Numbered from the stretch's first letter, positions 52,186 through 61,556 are shown. The stretch: DNA of 64,000 nucleotides from Paenibacillus glycinis (GCF_009909185.1 NZ_JAAAMV010000020.1:124001-188000); one strand, 5' to 3'. A program made the numbers and translations. The notes: generated from the sequence alone by a model not told the origin.

Positions 52186-52467
52186 ATGTCTTCATCCGAT
52201 GTTCTTATTCACTTGCATCAAAAAGCGCTCAATCTCCTTCACGAAGATGCCAATAAAATCGAGAAGTTAATCGAAGTCCAAATGGAAAACTTGACGACGA
52301 GACAATGTCCGCTCTATGAAGAGGTGCTGGATACTCAAATATATGGCTTTTCCAGAGAAATCGATTTCGCGATTCGTGCAGGGCTTGTATCCGAGATTGT
52401 CGGCAAGGACATCATCAGCAAGTTGGAACGGAATTTAGCGCAGCTGTATGAAGCGTTGGAGAAGTAG
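52186..52467 (+). CDS. ylaN: YlaN family protein (DUF1507)
   Basis: A 93-residue helical protein. ANKIEKLIEVQMENLTTRQC and PLYEEVLDTQIYGFSREIDF are the hallmark of the YlaN family. B. subtilis YlaN is linked to iron regulation through Fur. It has aaggagg at 52176-52182. Like in B. subtilis, it is near ftsW, though here on the opposite strand with chaA between. A small hairpin (cacgatcttcgtg) with a T run follows the stop. Confidence 0.9.
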   Translation: MSSSDVLIHLHQKALNLLHEDANKIEKLIEVQMENLTTRQCPLYEEVLDTQIYGFSREIDFAIRAGLVSEIVGKDIISKLERNLAQLYEALEK

Positions 52468-52524
52468 CCACGATCTTCGTGCAGCTGCTTTTTTTTTGCG
52501 CGAAATCCAGCCGGAACGGAAAAA

Positions 52525-52544
52525 GACGCCCCCGCAGGAGCGTC
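52525..52544 (-). terminator. Terminator of the Ca2+/H+ antiporter gene
   Basis: On the minus strand gacgctcc and ggggcgtc pair around a 4-nt loop, followed by TTTTT (aaaaa at 52520-52524). Confidence 0.75.
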
Positions 52545-52564
52545 CGAGTCGGCGGCATTCGCCG

Positions 52565-53626
52565 TTATACGAGATAAAACGATATGCCGAGTATGATATA
52601 GACGAAGAGGAGAAGCGCGCCTTCGTACCAATTCGTCGTGCCGTCCTTGGAGATCGATTTGGCGATAAAGACGGAGACGGCGATAGCGGCGAGCTCGATC
52701 GGCGTGAAGATGATATCCATCGTCGGCCCGAAGAACGTACTGACCAATATGAGCACCGGAGCGACGAACAAGGCGATCTGCAGGCTGCTGCCGACCGCGA
52801 TCTCGACGGCCGCGCCGATCTTGTTTTTCATGGCGAGCATGACGGCCGCGCTGTGCTCCGCCGCGTTGCCGACGATCGCGATCAGGAAGGCCCCGATAAA
52901 TACTTCCGAGAACCCGAATTTGGCCGTGAACGTGTGCAGCGTGCTGACAAGCCATTCGCTGACGAAAGCGGTCATGACGGTCGCCAGGACGAGAAACAGG
53001 ATGGAGGTCGATTTCGACCAGGCGGCTTCCTCGCCGTGATCCGGCGTCGCCTCCTCGATGTCGGCTAAAATATCCTTGTGCGTAATCATGGAGAACACCA
53101 GCCACAATATGTAGGCGACGATCAAGAGACCGGCAATGGTCAAGCTGAGCAGCTCCGACTTGTGCGCGGAGAAATGCTGCGTGGAAATGAAGATCGCTGG
53201 AATGCCTAGCGCGATGACGGCCAGAATCATCAAGGACGAGTTGTGGCTCGCCAGCTGCACGTTAAACCGCTGCTCCTTGTACTTCAGTCCCCCCAGAAAC
53301 ACGCTGGCGCCAAGCACCAAGAGCAGGTTGCCGATAATGGAGCCCGTGATGCTCGCCTTGACCATATCGAACAGGCCTTCGCGCACCAGGAAGATCGCGA
53401 TGATCAGCTCGGCCGCGTTGCCGAACGTGGCGTTCAGAAAGCCGCCCAGCCGCTGTCCGGCATAGTGGGCGACGCTTTCGGTCGCCTTCCCCAGGAAGCC
53501 GGCCACCACCAGGATGGCGAGAGCGGAAATGATGAATTCCGCGATGGTTCCGAAATGGGCATAGTGGGCGATCCCGCTTAGTACAAATAACCCGATAAGC
53601 AAACTAAAAAACAATTTCTGATTCAA
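52565..53626 (-). CDS. Ca2+/H+ antiporter (CaCA family, ChaA/YfkE)
   Basis: An integral membrane cation exchanger with about eleven helices in 353 residues. The two alpha-repeats carry FGNAAELIIAIFLVR and VGNAAEHSAAVMLA, with the ion-binding Glu of each GNxxE, as in CAX-type Ca2+/H+ exchangers. An acidic central loop (DIEEATPDHGEE) separates the halves. Two starts compete: ATG 53653 with no SD, and TTG 53626 with gaggtg 9 nt upstream; the latter is used. Function in calcium homeostasis is inferred from the family. Confidence 0.92.
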   Translation of the reverse strand: MNQKLFFSLLIGLFVLSGIAHYAHFGTIAEFIISALAILVVAGFLGKATESVAHYAGQRLGGFLNATFGNAAELIIAIFLVREGLFDMVKASITGSIIGNLLLVLGASVFLGGLKYKEQRFNVQLASHNSSLMILAVIALGIPAIFISTQHFSAHKSELLSLTIAGLLIVAYILWLVFSMITHKDILADIEEATPDHGEEAAWSKSTSILFLVLATVMTAFVSEWLVSTLHTFTAKFGFSEVFIGAFLIAIVGNAAEHSAAVMLAMKNKIGAAVEIAVGSSLQIALFVAPVLILVSTFFGPTMDIIFTPIELAAIAVSVFIAKSISKDGTTNWYEGALLLFVYIILGISFYLV

Positions 53627-53790
53627 TGTTCCAGGCACCTCGTTTATACGCATTTGGGAATTGGAAATCTGTAAACACTATAGCCGAAAAAGTCATTTGT
53701 GTAAACTTGGAAGTGCGATCATCGAATGCCTTGCTTCAAATGTAAGCTTCAATTACAATGGAAACATAAGGTGAACGAGGAGTGAGTGGC

Positions 53791-54174
53791 ATGACAGAAG
53801 AACTTCAAACCGGCATTATTCGTATATCAGACGATGTAGTCGCCACAATCGCGGGTCTGGCTGCGCTTGAAACTCCTGGCATTGCTGCAATGTCGGGGGG
53901 CATATCGGAAGGCCTTGCGAAGCGTCTCAGCGGCAAGAACGCTCAAAAAGGGGTATCGGTGGAAGTCGGTCAGCTCGAAGCGGCGATCGATTTGCGCATT
54001 ATCGTGAAATACGGCATTCCGATTCAGGAGGTTTGCCGGCAGCTGCAAGAGAACGTTCGCGAAACGGTGGCGAACATGACGGGGCTGCACGTCGTGGAAG
54101 TGAACATCAAAGTAGAAGGCGTCGCGTTCAGAGAAGAAGAGACGGCGGCCGAAGAAGCGGCCCGCCTCAAGTAA
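53791..54174 (+). CDS. Asp23/Gls24-family protein
   Basis: A 127-residue cytoplasmic protein of the Asp23/Gls24/DUF322 family: IIRISDDVVATIAGLAALETPGI opens the domain, VSVEVGQLEAAIDLRIIVKY is the conserved middle, and HVVEVNIKVEGVAF ends it, followed by a Glu/Ala tail. Family members (YqhY, YloU, Asp23) are linked to envelope or alkaline stress and lipid synthesis. ATG 53791 is correctly spaced from cgaggag; GTG 53782 is on top of it. Monocistronic with a terminator. Confidence 0.9.
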   Translation: MTEELQTGIIRISDDVVATIAGLAALETPGIAAMSGGISEGLAKRLSGKNAQKGVSVEVGQLEAAIDLRIIVKYGIPIQEVCRQLQENVRETVANMTGLHVVEVNIKVEGVAFREEETAAEEAARLK

Positions 54175-54181
54175 GCGACAT

Positions 54182-54218
54182 AAAAAAGGCATGTCCCGCG
54201 CTGGGGCATGCCTTTTTT
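54182..54218. terminator. Bidirectional terminator
   Basis: aaaaaaggcatgtccc pairs with ggggcatgcctttttt (one wobble). It serves the Asp23 gene (+) and ftsW (-), whose stop codon lies at its edge. Confidence 0.9.
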
Positions 54219-55416
54219 ATGGATCGATTCGCTGCGTCGTTTTGCGCGCCGGCGCCGCTTTCTCCGGTCGATTGTACTCGCGCGAGATGCTGAGCAGCAC
54301 GCCCATGCCGAGCAAACAAACGATCAGCGACGAGCCGCCATGGCTGATGAACGGAAGCGTGACCCCGGTAAGCGGCATCGCGCCGGTGACGCCCCCGATA
54401 TTGACGATCGCCTGCACGGCAATCAGGGCGACGATGCCCACGCCTACGATCGTGCCGTAGCTGTCGGGACAGCGGAGCGCGACGATCATCCCCCGCCAGA
54501 TGAAGAACAAATAGAAGAGCAGGAACAATAGGCTGCCGATAAAACCGAATTCCTCGCCGATTACGGAGAAGATGAAGTCGCTGTACGGATATGGCATGTA
54601 GTCCAGCTTCTGCACGCTATGGCCGAAGCCCGCGCCGGTAATGCCTCCGTGCCCGAGAGCCTCGAGCGAACGGGATAAATGGTAGGTCGTATTTTGCATG
54701 TCCGACGTGGGATCCATGAATGCGGTGAACCGGTTGATCCGGTAAGACCAGCTGTTCGGATCGTGCAGGATGGAGATGCTGACGAACGCGGCCATGATAG
54801 CCGAAATGATGATGCCGGACAAGAACAATTGCTTCAGGTTCGCGCCGCCGGCAATGATTATGATCAGGGAAGTGCCGGCAATGACAATACAGGCTCCCAA
54901 GTCAGGCTGCAGCATAATAAGTCCGCAAATGAGGGCGATAATCGTAAAGACAGGAACGAGGCCTTTCTTGAAATCTCGGAACTTCTCGCCTTTCTTGGCA
55001 ATCAGAGCGCCTAAATAAAGTACGAGCCCAAGCTTCGCGAACTCCGTGGGCTGTATGCCCAGCGAACCGATGCCGAACCAGCTTCGCGCCCCGTTGAGGC
55101 TTTTGCCGATAAACGGAACGAGGATGAGCATGATCAATACGGGAATGAAGTACAGGATGTGTCCCTTCTTATAGGCCGTATAGGGAATGTTCATCGCGAC
55201 GAACATGCTGAAGGTGCCGAGCAGCGCGAACAGCAGCTGGCGTTTCGTGAAGAAGAGGGCGTCGAAATTATTGCTCTTGGAAATGACCGCCGTGTTGGAG
55301 CTGGCGCTGAACACCATGATCAATCCGAAGCCGACAAGCAGGAGCGTGAGCACGAGAAGCAAGAAATCCGGCCTGCCGCGCAGGCCGTTCGTCTTTGGTT
55401 TCATTTGTGGACCCAT
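54217..55416 (-). CDS. ftsW: FtsW/RodA/SpoVE-family peptidoglycan polymerase (FtsW)
   Basis: A SEDS glycosyltransferase that polymerises lipid II at the septum with a class B PBP. The 399-residue protein has about ten membrane helices. Motifs: FSASSNTAVI, FFTKRQLLFALLG, NGARSWFGIGSLGIQPTEFAK, MLQPDLGACIVI (the catalytic Asp), and LPFISHGGSSLI near the C terminus. Subfamily FtsW rather than RodA is supported by nearness to ylaN and by the ends of the protein. No good SD is seen; it is 6 nt after yugN and likely translated by coupling. ATG 55404 is an alternative. Confidence 0.9.
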   Translation of the reverse strand: MGPQMKPKTNGLRGRPDFLLLVLTLLLVGFGLIMVFSASSNTAVISKSNNFDALFFTKRQLLFALLGTFSMFVAMNIPYTAYKKGHILYFIPVLIMLILVPFIGKSLNGARSWFGIGSLGIQPTEFAKLGLVLYLGALIAKKGEKFRDFKKGLVPVFTIIALICGLIMLQPDLGACIVIAGTSLIIIIAGGANLKQLFLSGIIISAIMAAFVSISILHDPNSWSYRINRFTAFMDPTSDMQNTTYHLSRSLEALGHGGITGAGFGHSVQKLDYMPYPYSDFIFSVIGEEFGFIGSLLFLLFYLFFIWRGMIVALRCPDSYGTIVGVGIVALIAVQAIVNIGGVTGAMPLTGVTLPFISHGGSSLIVCLLGMGVLLSISREYNRPEKAAPARKTTQRIDP

Positions 55417-55422
55417 CGTGGA

Positions 55423-55767
55423 TTAGGCTAGAAGTTTCTTCAGTTCTTGCAATCGCTGCGTCGCCGCGTTCAAGATCGGCTGCGGGATTGGCGATTCGTA
55501 ATCGAGGCCGTGAGGGAACGTAGCCCGTCCGATATAGACGGATTCCACTTGCAGCACGGCGTGAGCGGACTCCAGCTTGCCTTCAATCGCGCGGACGTTG
55601 AAGCGCAAGAAGTAGTCTTCCCGATTTGTACGGTCTTCCAGTTTCAAGTCGTATGTAGCGCGGTAATATTCCCACTGCCAGCGAACGAATCCAAGCTTCT
55701 CCGCGGACTCGTCGAGATGCCCGAGGTCGCTACTCATGCCGTTCAAGCCCGTGTTCTCAATAATCAT
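55423..55767 (-). CDS. YugN-like protein
   Basis: A 114-residue protein with the YugN-like pattern: MIIENTGLNG, FVRWQWEYYRATYDLKLEDR, FLRFNVRAIEGKLE, and PHGLDYESPIPQPILNAATQ. The family is conserved in Bacillales; its function is unknown. ATG 55767 has a perfect aaggaggatcacc region. It probably forms an operon with ftsW. Confidence 0.88.
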   Translation of the reverse strand: MIIENTGLNGMSSDLGHLDESAEKLGFVRWQWEYYRATYDLKLEDRTNREDYFLRFNVRAIEGKLESAHAVLQVESVYIGRATFPHGLDYESPIPQPILNAATQRLQELKKLLA

Positions 55768-55936
55768 CGGTGATCCTCCTTCAAGCTTTAGAGCAGGTGT
55801 GCTTCTTCATTCATGATAGTCGTTTTCATGAGGCAGTGCAAGCCTTCGTCCGATCGCCCTCCCGCGTTAAAAGTGACAGCTTTACGAAAAATGTTCTCTT
55901 TTATTGGCAAAAAACTTTCGTCCGCTTCTCGACTTC

Positions 55937-55945
55937 TGCTACAAT
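55937..55945 (+). promoter_or_regulatory. Extended -10 promoter of the amidohydrolase gene
   Basis: TGCTACAAT, a TGn-extended 5/6 -10, 43 nt before the GTG start. The region 55768-55936 otherwise shows no clear feature. Confidence 0.5.
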
Positions 55946-55987
55946 AAGGAGATAGCGAAATAATTGAACTATAGGGGGTTTGTAAGC

Positions 55988-57181
55988 GTGAGCTTGATTG
56001 CGAAGTTGGATCCACAGCTGCAAACTGCTTATCCGAATATGGTGGCCTGGCGCCGCTATTTGCATCAGAACCCGGAGTTGTCTTTTCACGAAAAGGAAAC
56101 CTCGCGTTGGATTGCCGAGCGTTTGCGCGAAATCGGCTGCGAGGTCAGGGAGGGCGTCGGCGGCTACGGAATCGTGGCTTCCGTGCGCGGCGGCATGCCG
56201 GGCCCGGCCATCGCGCTGCGCACGGACTTCGACGCGCTGCCGATCCAGGACGAGAAGACGACGGAATACGCATCGAAAGTGCCCGGCGTGATGCATGCCT
56301 GCGGTCATGACGCCCATACCGCGACCATGCTCGCGATTGCCGCATGTTATCAAGCCAACAAGGATCAGCTGGCCGGAGAACGGCGGTTTATCTTCCAGCC
56401 GGCCGAAGAAGTGTCGCCCGGCGGCGCGATCGGCATGATCGCGGACGGCGCCTTGACCGGCATCGACGCCGTATACGGCGTTCATCTCTGGACGCCGCTG
56501 CCGTACGGCTTGGTGGCGACGAGGTCGGGCCCGTTCATGGCGGCACCGGACGAGATTTATATCGATATCGCCGGCAAAGGAGGGCATGGCGCGCTGCCGC
56601 ACGAGACGATCGATGCGGTCATGGTCGGCTCCGCGATGGTGCAGGCGCTGCAGACGATCGTCAGCCGGAGCGTCAATCCGCTCGATCCGGCCGTCGTTAC
56701 CATCGGCTCGTTTCATGCCGGGTCGACGGCCAACGTCATCGCCGAGCGCTGCAAGCTGGTCGGCACGGTGAGGACGTTCTCGGACGAAGTGCGCGCCCTG
56801 GCGCAGGAGAGGCTCGAAGCGATCGTCAGCCACACGGCGGCGATGTACGGAGCCAGTGCCGAGCTCGAATACCGGAACGGCTACCCGACGGTCGTGAACG
56901 ACGCGCAGGAAGCGGCGCGTTTCTTCAAAGTCGCCGCCGAGACGTTCGGCGAGGGCGAGGTGCGGGAGTCCACGCTGATCATGGCGGGCGAGGATTTCAC
57001 GTATTATTTGCGCGAGGTGCCGGGCTGCTTCATGTTCGTCGGGGCGGGCAATCCGGACTGCGGCGCGACGTTTCCTCATCATCATCCGAGATTCGACATC
57101 GATGAGCGCGCCATGCTGAAATCGGCCAAGCTGATGATCGCGATGGCGGAGAACTTCGCCGCGGAATCGATTTCCGAATAA
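55988..57181 (+). CDS. M20-family amidohydrolase
   Basis: A 397-residue metal-dependent hydrolase of the M20D subgroup (N-acyl-amino acid, hippurate or IAA-amide hydrolases). WRRYLHQNPELSFHE is typical; HACGHDAHTATML provides metal-binding residues, FQPAEEVSPGGA the catalytic Glu pair, and AGKGGHGALPHETIDA the dimerisation lid; GEDFTYYLREVPG closes it. GTG 55988 is 8 nt after aggggg. The substrate cannot be told. It is followed 113 nt later by a CBS gene. Confidence 0.93.
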   Translation: MSLIAKLDPQLQTAYPNMVAWRRYLHQNPELSFHEKETSRWIAERLREIGCEVREGVGGYGIVASVRGGMPGPAIALRTDFDALPIQDEKTTEYASKVPGVMHACGHDAHTATMLAIAACYQANKDQLAGERRFIFQPAEEVSPGGAIGMIADGALTGIDAVYGVHLWTPLPYGLVATRSGPFMAAPDEIYIDIAGKGGHGALPHETIDAVMVGSAMVQALQTIVSRSVNPLDPAVVTIGSFHAGSTANVIAERCKLVGTVRTFSDEVRALAQERLEAIVSHTAAMYGASAELEYRNGYPTVVNDAQEAARFFKVAAETFGEGEVRESTLIMAGEDFTYYLREVPGCFMFVGAGNPDCGATFPHHHPRFDIDERAMLKSAKLMIAMAENFAAESISE

Positions 57182-57294
57182 TCGCGGTTGCAACGAAGAA
57201 TGGCAACAGTTGCTGTACGCGCATCGCGCATGAACTTCGTTACGCGAGGCCAATCTAAGGGATGAAATTCGCATCTCAAGGGAGGAACTCGACG

Positions 57295-57738
57295 ATGGCA
57301 CGTCAGGTAAAAGATTTGATGACGACGGATTGCGTGACGGCGACGCTGCTGGATAATGTATATGAACTTGCGGTTCTGATGAGAGACCACAATATCGGGT
57401 TCGTGCCGATCGTGGAAGGGAAGAAGCTGATCGGAATCGTGACGGACCGGGATTTGGTCATCCGCGGTTATGCGGCGAAGCATTCCGGTTCCGCAGCCGT
57501 GTCGGACGTCATGACGACGGATCTGAAGACGATCGGCGCCGATACGTCGGTCGACGAGGCCGCGAAAGTGATGGCGAACAATCAAATCCGGCGGCTTCCG
57601 GTCGTGGAGAACGGCAATCTCGCAGGCATCGTGTCGATCGGCGATCTGGCGGTGCGCGAGATCTTCGCGAATGAAGCCGGCGCCGCGCTCAGCGGCATCT
57701 CCCAAGCCGGAGAACCCGAATCGCACGCTTATCATTAA
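57295..57738 (+). CDS. CBS-domain protein (YhcV-like)
   Basis: A 147-residue protein consisting of two CBS motifs: residues ~8-62 (DLMTTDCVTATLLDN ... LIGIVTDRDLVIRGY) and ~72-128 (DVMTTDLKTIGADTS ... LAGIVSIGDLAV). CBS pairs bind adenine nucleotides and regulate partners. ATG 57295 follows gggagg; an upstream in-frame ATG at 57262 lacks a good SD. The partner is unknown. Although acuB of Bacillus is also a CBS protein, this gene lacks the ACT-like part and is far from acuA-acuC. Confidence 0.9.
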   Translation: MARQVKDLMTTDCVTATLLDNVYELAVLMRDHNIGFVPIVEGKKLIGIVTDRDLVIRGYAAKHSGSAAVSDVMTTDLKTIGADTSVDEAAKVMANNQIRRLPVVENGNLAGIVSIGDLAVREIFANEAGAALSGISQAGEPESHAYH

Positions 57739-57750
57739 TAGGAGTTGCAG

Positions 57751-57784
57751 AAAAACGCGATCCGTATCCGGATGGCGTTTTTCT
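57751..57784 (+). terminator. Terminator
   Basis: aaaaacgcgatccg pairs with cggatggcgttttt (one mismatch), followed by ttctttt. Confidence 0.85.
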
Positions 57785-57884
57785 TTTGCCATGGCCGCGA
57801 AGCCTTGGAGAATTGAACAAGATGCATAAAAAAGGGCAGATTCCTTCATACTGACATATTATCTTGTAATCGGGAGTTGGGATC

Positions 57885-59612
57885 ATGCTGCAACGAGAGA
57901 ACCGGCCTCTGCACGTGCAGGCCGACTTGACGGTATTGCTGGACGACAGGCACGAGCTGGCGGAAGCGGCGCGCGAGCTGTTGAGCCGGTTTGCCGATCT
58001 GACGAAGCGCCCGGGCCACATTCATACGTACCGGATTACGCCGATGTCGTTGTGGAATGCGGCTTCGGCGGGCATCCCGCCGGAGGACATCGTCCTTGCG
58101 CTGGATCAATACAGTTCGTATGAACTGCCGCTGCAGGTCGTCAGCTCCATTCGCAAGCTGGGCGAGCGCTACGGCAAGCTCAAGCTGCAACAAGCGCCGG
58201 ATAGCCGGCTCTTGCTATTGGGCGAAGAGGCGCTGCTGACCGCGTTGTGCGAGAAGCCGGCCATTGCCTCGACGCTGTTGCCGGAGCATCAGGACGGCTG
58301 CCGGCCCGTAAGACCGGAGGCACGCGGTTTATTGAAGCAGGAGCTCGTCAGGCTGGGTTACCCTGTCTTGGATATGGCCGGATACCGGCACGGGGAAGCG
58401 CTGGACGTCGAGCTTCGCACGAAGACGGCCGGAGGCGGGCGGGCGTTCCAGCTGCGGGACTATCAAGAACGGGCCGTCAATTTGTTTTACCGGGAAGGGC
58501 AGGCCGACGGGGGAAGCGGCGTGCTTGTTTTGCCGTGCGGCGCGGGCAAGACGATCATCGGGATCGCGGCGCTGGCGCGGCTTCGGTGCGATACGCTTAT
58601 CCTGACGTCCAACGTGACCTCGGTCCACCAATGGAAGTCGGAGCTGCTCGACAAAACGTCGCTCACGGACGGAGAAATCGGCACGTATGCCGCTTCGTCC
58701 AAGGAGGTCCGGCCCGTGACCATCGCGACCTACCAAATCTTGACGAGCCGGCGCCAGAAGAGCGAGGAGTACGCGCATATGCGCTTGTTCGGACAGCGCA
58801 ACTGGGGACTGATCATATACGATGAGGTTCATCTGCTGCCGGCTCCCGTATTTCGCATGACGGCGGATCTTCAGGCAACGCGGCGGCTTGGGCTGACCGC
58901 GACGTTGGTCCGCGAGGACGGCCGGGAGGAAGACGTTTTCTCGCTGATCGGTCCCAAACGATTCGACCTGCCGTGGAAAACGCTGGAGCAGCGCAATTGG
59001 ATCGCTTCCTTGACCTGCACCGAGATCAGGCTGCCGCTGGCTCATGACGAACTGGAGAATTACGTCGCGTCGGAGGAGAAAGCCAAGATCCGCATCGCCG
59101 GCGAAAACAAGGATAAAATCGACGTCGTCCGTAGCCTGCTGCAGCTGCACGCCGGCAAACCGATATTGGTTATCGGGCAATATTTGACGCAGCTTCACGC
59201 GCTTGCGGAGGCGTTGAACGCGCCTGTACTTACGGGGGAAATTCCGCATGAGGAACGTGCCACATTGTACGGCCGATTCAAATCCGGCGATATATCGGTG
59301 CTTGTCGTGTCCAAAGTCGCTAATTTCGCCGTTGACCTGCCGGAGGCGGCCGTCGCGATTCAAGTGTCGGGCAGCTACGGCTCCAGGCAAGAGGAAGCGC
59401 AGCGCATCGGACGGATATTGCGGCCGAAGGCCGGGGATAACGAGGCCTGGTTCTATACGGTCGTCACGCAAGGGACGAAGGAAACGGAGTTTGCGGGCAG
59501 GCGGCAGCTGTTCCTCTTGGAGCAGGGCTACCGCTACGCGCTGAAGGAGTGGTCGGAGCTGCAAGGCGAGATCCAAACTGCGGCTGCCGTCAAACGGGAG
59601 GCGGCTCAGTGA
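57885..59612 (+). CDS. XPB/RAD25-type DNA helicase
   Basis: A 575-residue superfamily 2 helicase. The N-terminal ~105 residues resemble the XPB/Ssl2 N-terminal domain (HTYRITPMSLWNAASAGIPP and LDQYSSYELPLQVVSSI). Then come the helicase motifs: Q-like FQLRDYQERAV, Walker A LPCGAGKT, DEVH in YDEVHLLPA, motif III LGLTATLVRED, RPILVIGQY-like KPILVIGQY and motif VI QRIGRILRPK. XPB unwinds DNA 3' to 5' in repair and, in eukaryotes, transcription. The stop overlaps the next gene's GTG (GTGA). Bacterial XPBs are little studied. Confidence 0.92.
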   Translation: MLQRENRPLHVQADLTVLLDDRHELAEAARELLSRFADLTKRPGHIHTYRITPMSLWNAASAGIPPEDIVLALDQYSSYELPLQVVSSIRKLGERYGKLKLQQAPDSRLLLLGEEALLTALCEKPAIASTLLPEHQDGCRPVRPEARGLLKQELVRLGYPVLDMAGYRHGEALDVELRTKTAGGGRAFQLRDYQERAVNLFYREGQADGGSGVLVLPCGAGKTIIGIAALARLRCDTLILTSNVTSVHQWKSELLDKTSLTDGEIGTYAASSKEVRPVTIATYQILTSRRQKSEEYAHMRLFGQRNWGLIIYDEVHLLPAPVFRMTADLQATRRLGLTATLVREDGREEDVFSLIGPKRFDLPWKTLEQRNWIASLTCTEIRLPLAHDELENYVASEEKAKIRIAGENKDKIDVVRSLLQLHAGKPILVIGQYLTQLHALAEALNAPVLTGEIPHEERATLYGRFKSGDISVLVVSKVANFAVDLPEAAVAIQVSGSYGSRQEEAQRIGRILRPKAGDNEAWFYTVVTQGTKETEFAGRRQLFLLEQGYRYALKEWSELQGEIQTAAAVKREAAQ

Positions 59613-61465
59613 ACGTCAATGATATCGCGTCCAAATTGTCGGACGAGCAAAGGCGCCGATTCCGCGAGCAGCCGATATGGCAGGCAGGCCAACCTGTATA
59701 TTGGCCGGATACGCTGAGGAATCCGTCTTGTCTGGAAGTGGCATGGCCATGCTTATCCAAGGAAGCGGCCAATGCCCTCGCGTTGATCGTATGCGGCTTC
59801 GGACCGCTTCCCTTCAAGGAAGAGCAGCTGCTGCAGGCCGCGCGTCCTGGTATCGCGGGAGCCGAGCTGCGGCTCGGATTGCTGCGGCTGACGGAAGCGG
59901 GTATCGTATTCGCGGTTCGCAGGGGCTGGGGAGAGAAGCTGCACATCCTGCCGCAGGACAGCTTTTTTCCCTGGCACGGCACGGTCATGAACGGTCGCGG
60001 CTATGGACAGATGGGCGTCGAGGGACGGCTAATCGAAGAAGTGGACCCTTACGCGGTGGAAGCGGTTGACGAAGTCGGCTACATACCGCCGTTCAGCATG
60101 CAGATCGTGCATGCGATGGCCCGAATGGCGGATGCGGGACTTAAACTGACCGTCAAACGCAGTTTGACGAAACGAACGGTCGGCAAGGGAGCGGAGCAGC
60201 TGTTCGTCCGGGACGAGTCGTTGCGGGCGCTGGGCGTTCCAAGCGAGGGATTAGGCGACAGCGAATACCCGCTCTCCTTACGTCTCATGCTGGACATTGC
60301 ATTGCGTCATGGTTGGCTGGTTGAACGGAATGGAGCGTATCGCCTTGATGCCGAGGCATGGCACGCATGGTTGACGCAAGAAGCGGCCGCCAGGGAAAGC
60401 GAGCTGCTGGGGCATGTCTTGGGGACAATCGGCGCGGGCAGCGCGGCGGCGGCGCAAGGCGCAGCCGTGCTGACACGGTTCGAAGCCGGCAAATGGTATC
60501 GGATGCCGGATGCGGAAGCTTCCTTCATTCAGTCGCAGGAACCGCTGGGCAATCCGCTGCCTTCGACGCTCGAAGCCTGGTGCCGGCTGCTTCGTCAATT
60601 CGGCTGGATGGAGGAAGCGCGGGACGGCAGCGGCAATAAGACGTTCAAGTGGCGAATCGAAGCACGACGATTCATGTCGCGATATCAAGGTCACAATAAG
60701 TCCGACGGAATCCCGTTGTCCTCGTCGCCGGAAGCAACGGCGCAAATCACGCCTGACGGGGATTTGTACGTGCGGGAGAACTGTCCCTACGACGTCAGAT
60801 GGCAGCTTGAACATATCGCGGAGCGCCGCCGGACGGACCATATGACGGTTTACCGCATGGAGGCGAAGAGCTTTAAACGCGCCGCCCTGTCGGGGTATAC
60901 CGCCGATGGACTCGCGAACGAAATCGAACGATTCACGCAAGAACCCCTTCCGGCAACGGTGCGTTCCATGATTTTGCTCGGGATGGAGGCGCACGGCGGC
61001 GATGCGGGGAATTCGGAGCACCGAGACGATATCGGTCAACCCGCTGAAGCCGTGCGGCTCATTGCGCGTTCCGAGGCTGGCGATCGGCTCGATTCGCATG
61101 CGTTGCAATCCGATGACGGCGCGTACGAGCTGCTGCATGACCGGATTTCCGTCAAGCATTTGTTTGCCGGAATCGACGACGTGCCGTCCATGTGGCTAAA
61201 GCAATTCCGGGCGTATCATCATTCGACCAGGCGAGAGTTGATGGAGCAAGCCTTGACTTGGCGGACGACGGTCAAGCTGAATTGCGACGGCGTCGTTTCC
61301 GTTTTCGTGCCCGAGCGCATCGTGGAAGAGGCGGGCAAGTGGGCGGTTGCCGGTTACAGGCAGGCCGAGGTGGAACCGGAGTCCGCTCCCTTGAAACTTT
61401 ATCCGGAGATGTGGGACGAAATGATGCTCGTGCTGCCGGGCCCGCTCGGCGGTTCGCAGCCTTGA
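59609..61465 (+). CDS. Helicase-associated (XPB/Ssl2 N-like) protein
   Basis: A 618-residue partner of the XPB gene, overlapping it by 4 nt (GTG 59609, gggaggcgg upstream). Residues about 405-480 (ITPDGDLYVRENCPYDVRWQ ... YRMEAKSFKRAALSGYTADG ... EPLPATVRSMIL) resemble the same XPB/Ssl2 N-like domain as in the helicase. The rest is unannotatable: an N-terminal helical part with winged-helix-like stretches (about 90-290). No nuclease motif was recognised. Length and charge suggest a soluble cytoplasmic protein. It probably acts with the helicase in DNA repair or transcription (inference). Confidence 0.75.
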   Translation: MNVNDIASKLSDEQRRRFREQPIWQAGQPVYWPDTLRNPSCLEVAWPCLSKEAANALALIVCGFGPLPFKEEQLLQAARPGIAGAELRLGLLRLTEAGIVFAVRRGWGEKLHILPQDSFFPWHGTVMNGRGYGQMGVEGRLIEEVDPYAVEAVDEVGYIPPFSMQIVHAMARMADAGLKLTVKRSLTKRTVGKGAEQLFVRDESLRALGVPSEGLGDSEYPLSLRLMLDIALRHGWLVERNGAYRLDAEAWHAWLTQEAAARESELLGHVLGTIGAGSAAAAQGAAVLTRFEAGKWYRMPDAEASFIQSQEPLGNPLPSTLEAWCRLLRQFGWMEEARDGSGNKTFKWRIEARRFMSRYQGHNKSDGIPLSSSPEATAQITPDGDLYVRENCPYDVRWQLEHIAERRRTDHMTVYRMEAKSFKRAALSGYTADGLANEIERFTQEPLPATVRSMILLGMEAHGGDAGNSEHRDDIGQPAEAVRLIARSEAGDRLDSHALQSDDGAYELLHDRISVKHLFAGIDDVPSMWLKQFRAYHHSTRRELMEQALTWRTTVKLNCDGVVSVFVPERIVEEAGKWAVAGYRQAEVEPESAPLKLYPEMWDEMMLVLPGPLGGSQP

Positions 61466-61556
61466 AATCGCAGGCGGCTCTACCTTTTTCCGTGCAGGGT
61501 ATGGTATGATACCTGTAAGGCAGAAGAGCCTATTGATCATAGAGGGGGCAGAAATA

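Noticed and set aside
57295..57738. AcuB
   Set aside because: It has two CBS motifs but not the C-terminal ACT-like domain, and it is 24 kb from acuA-acuC.
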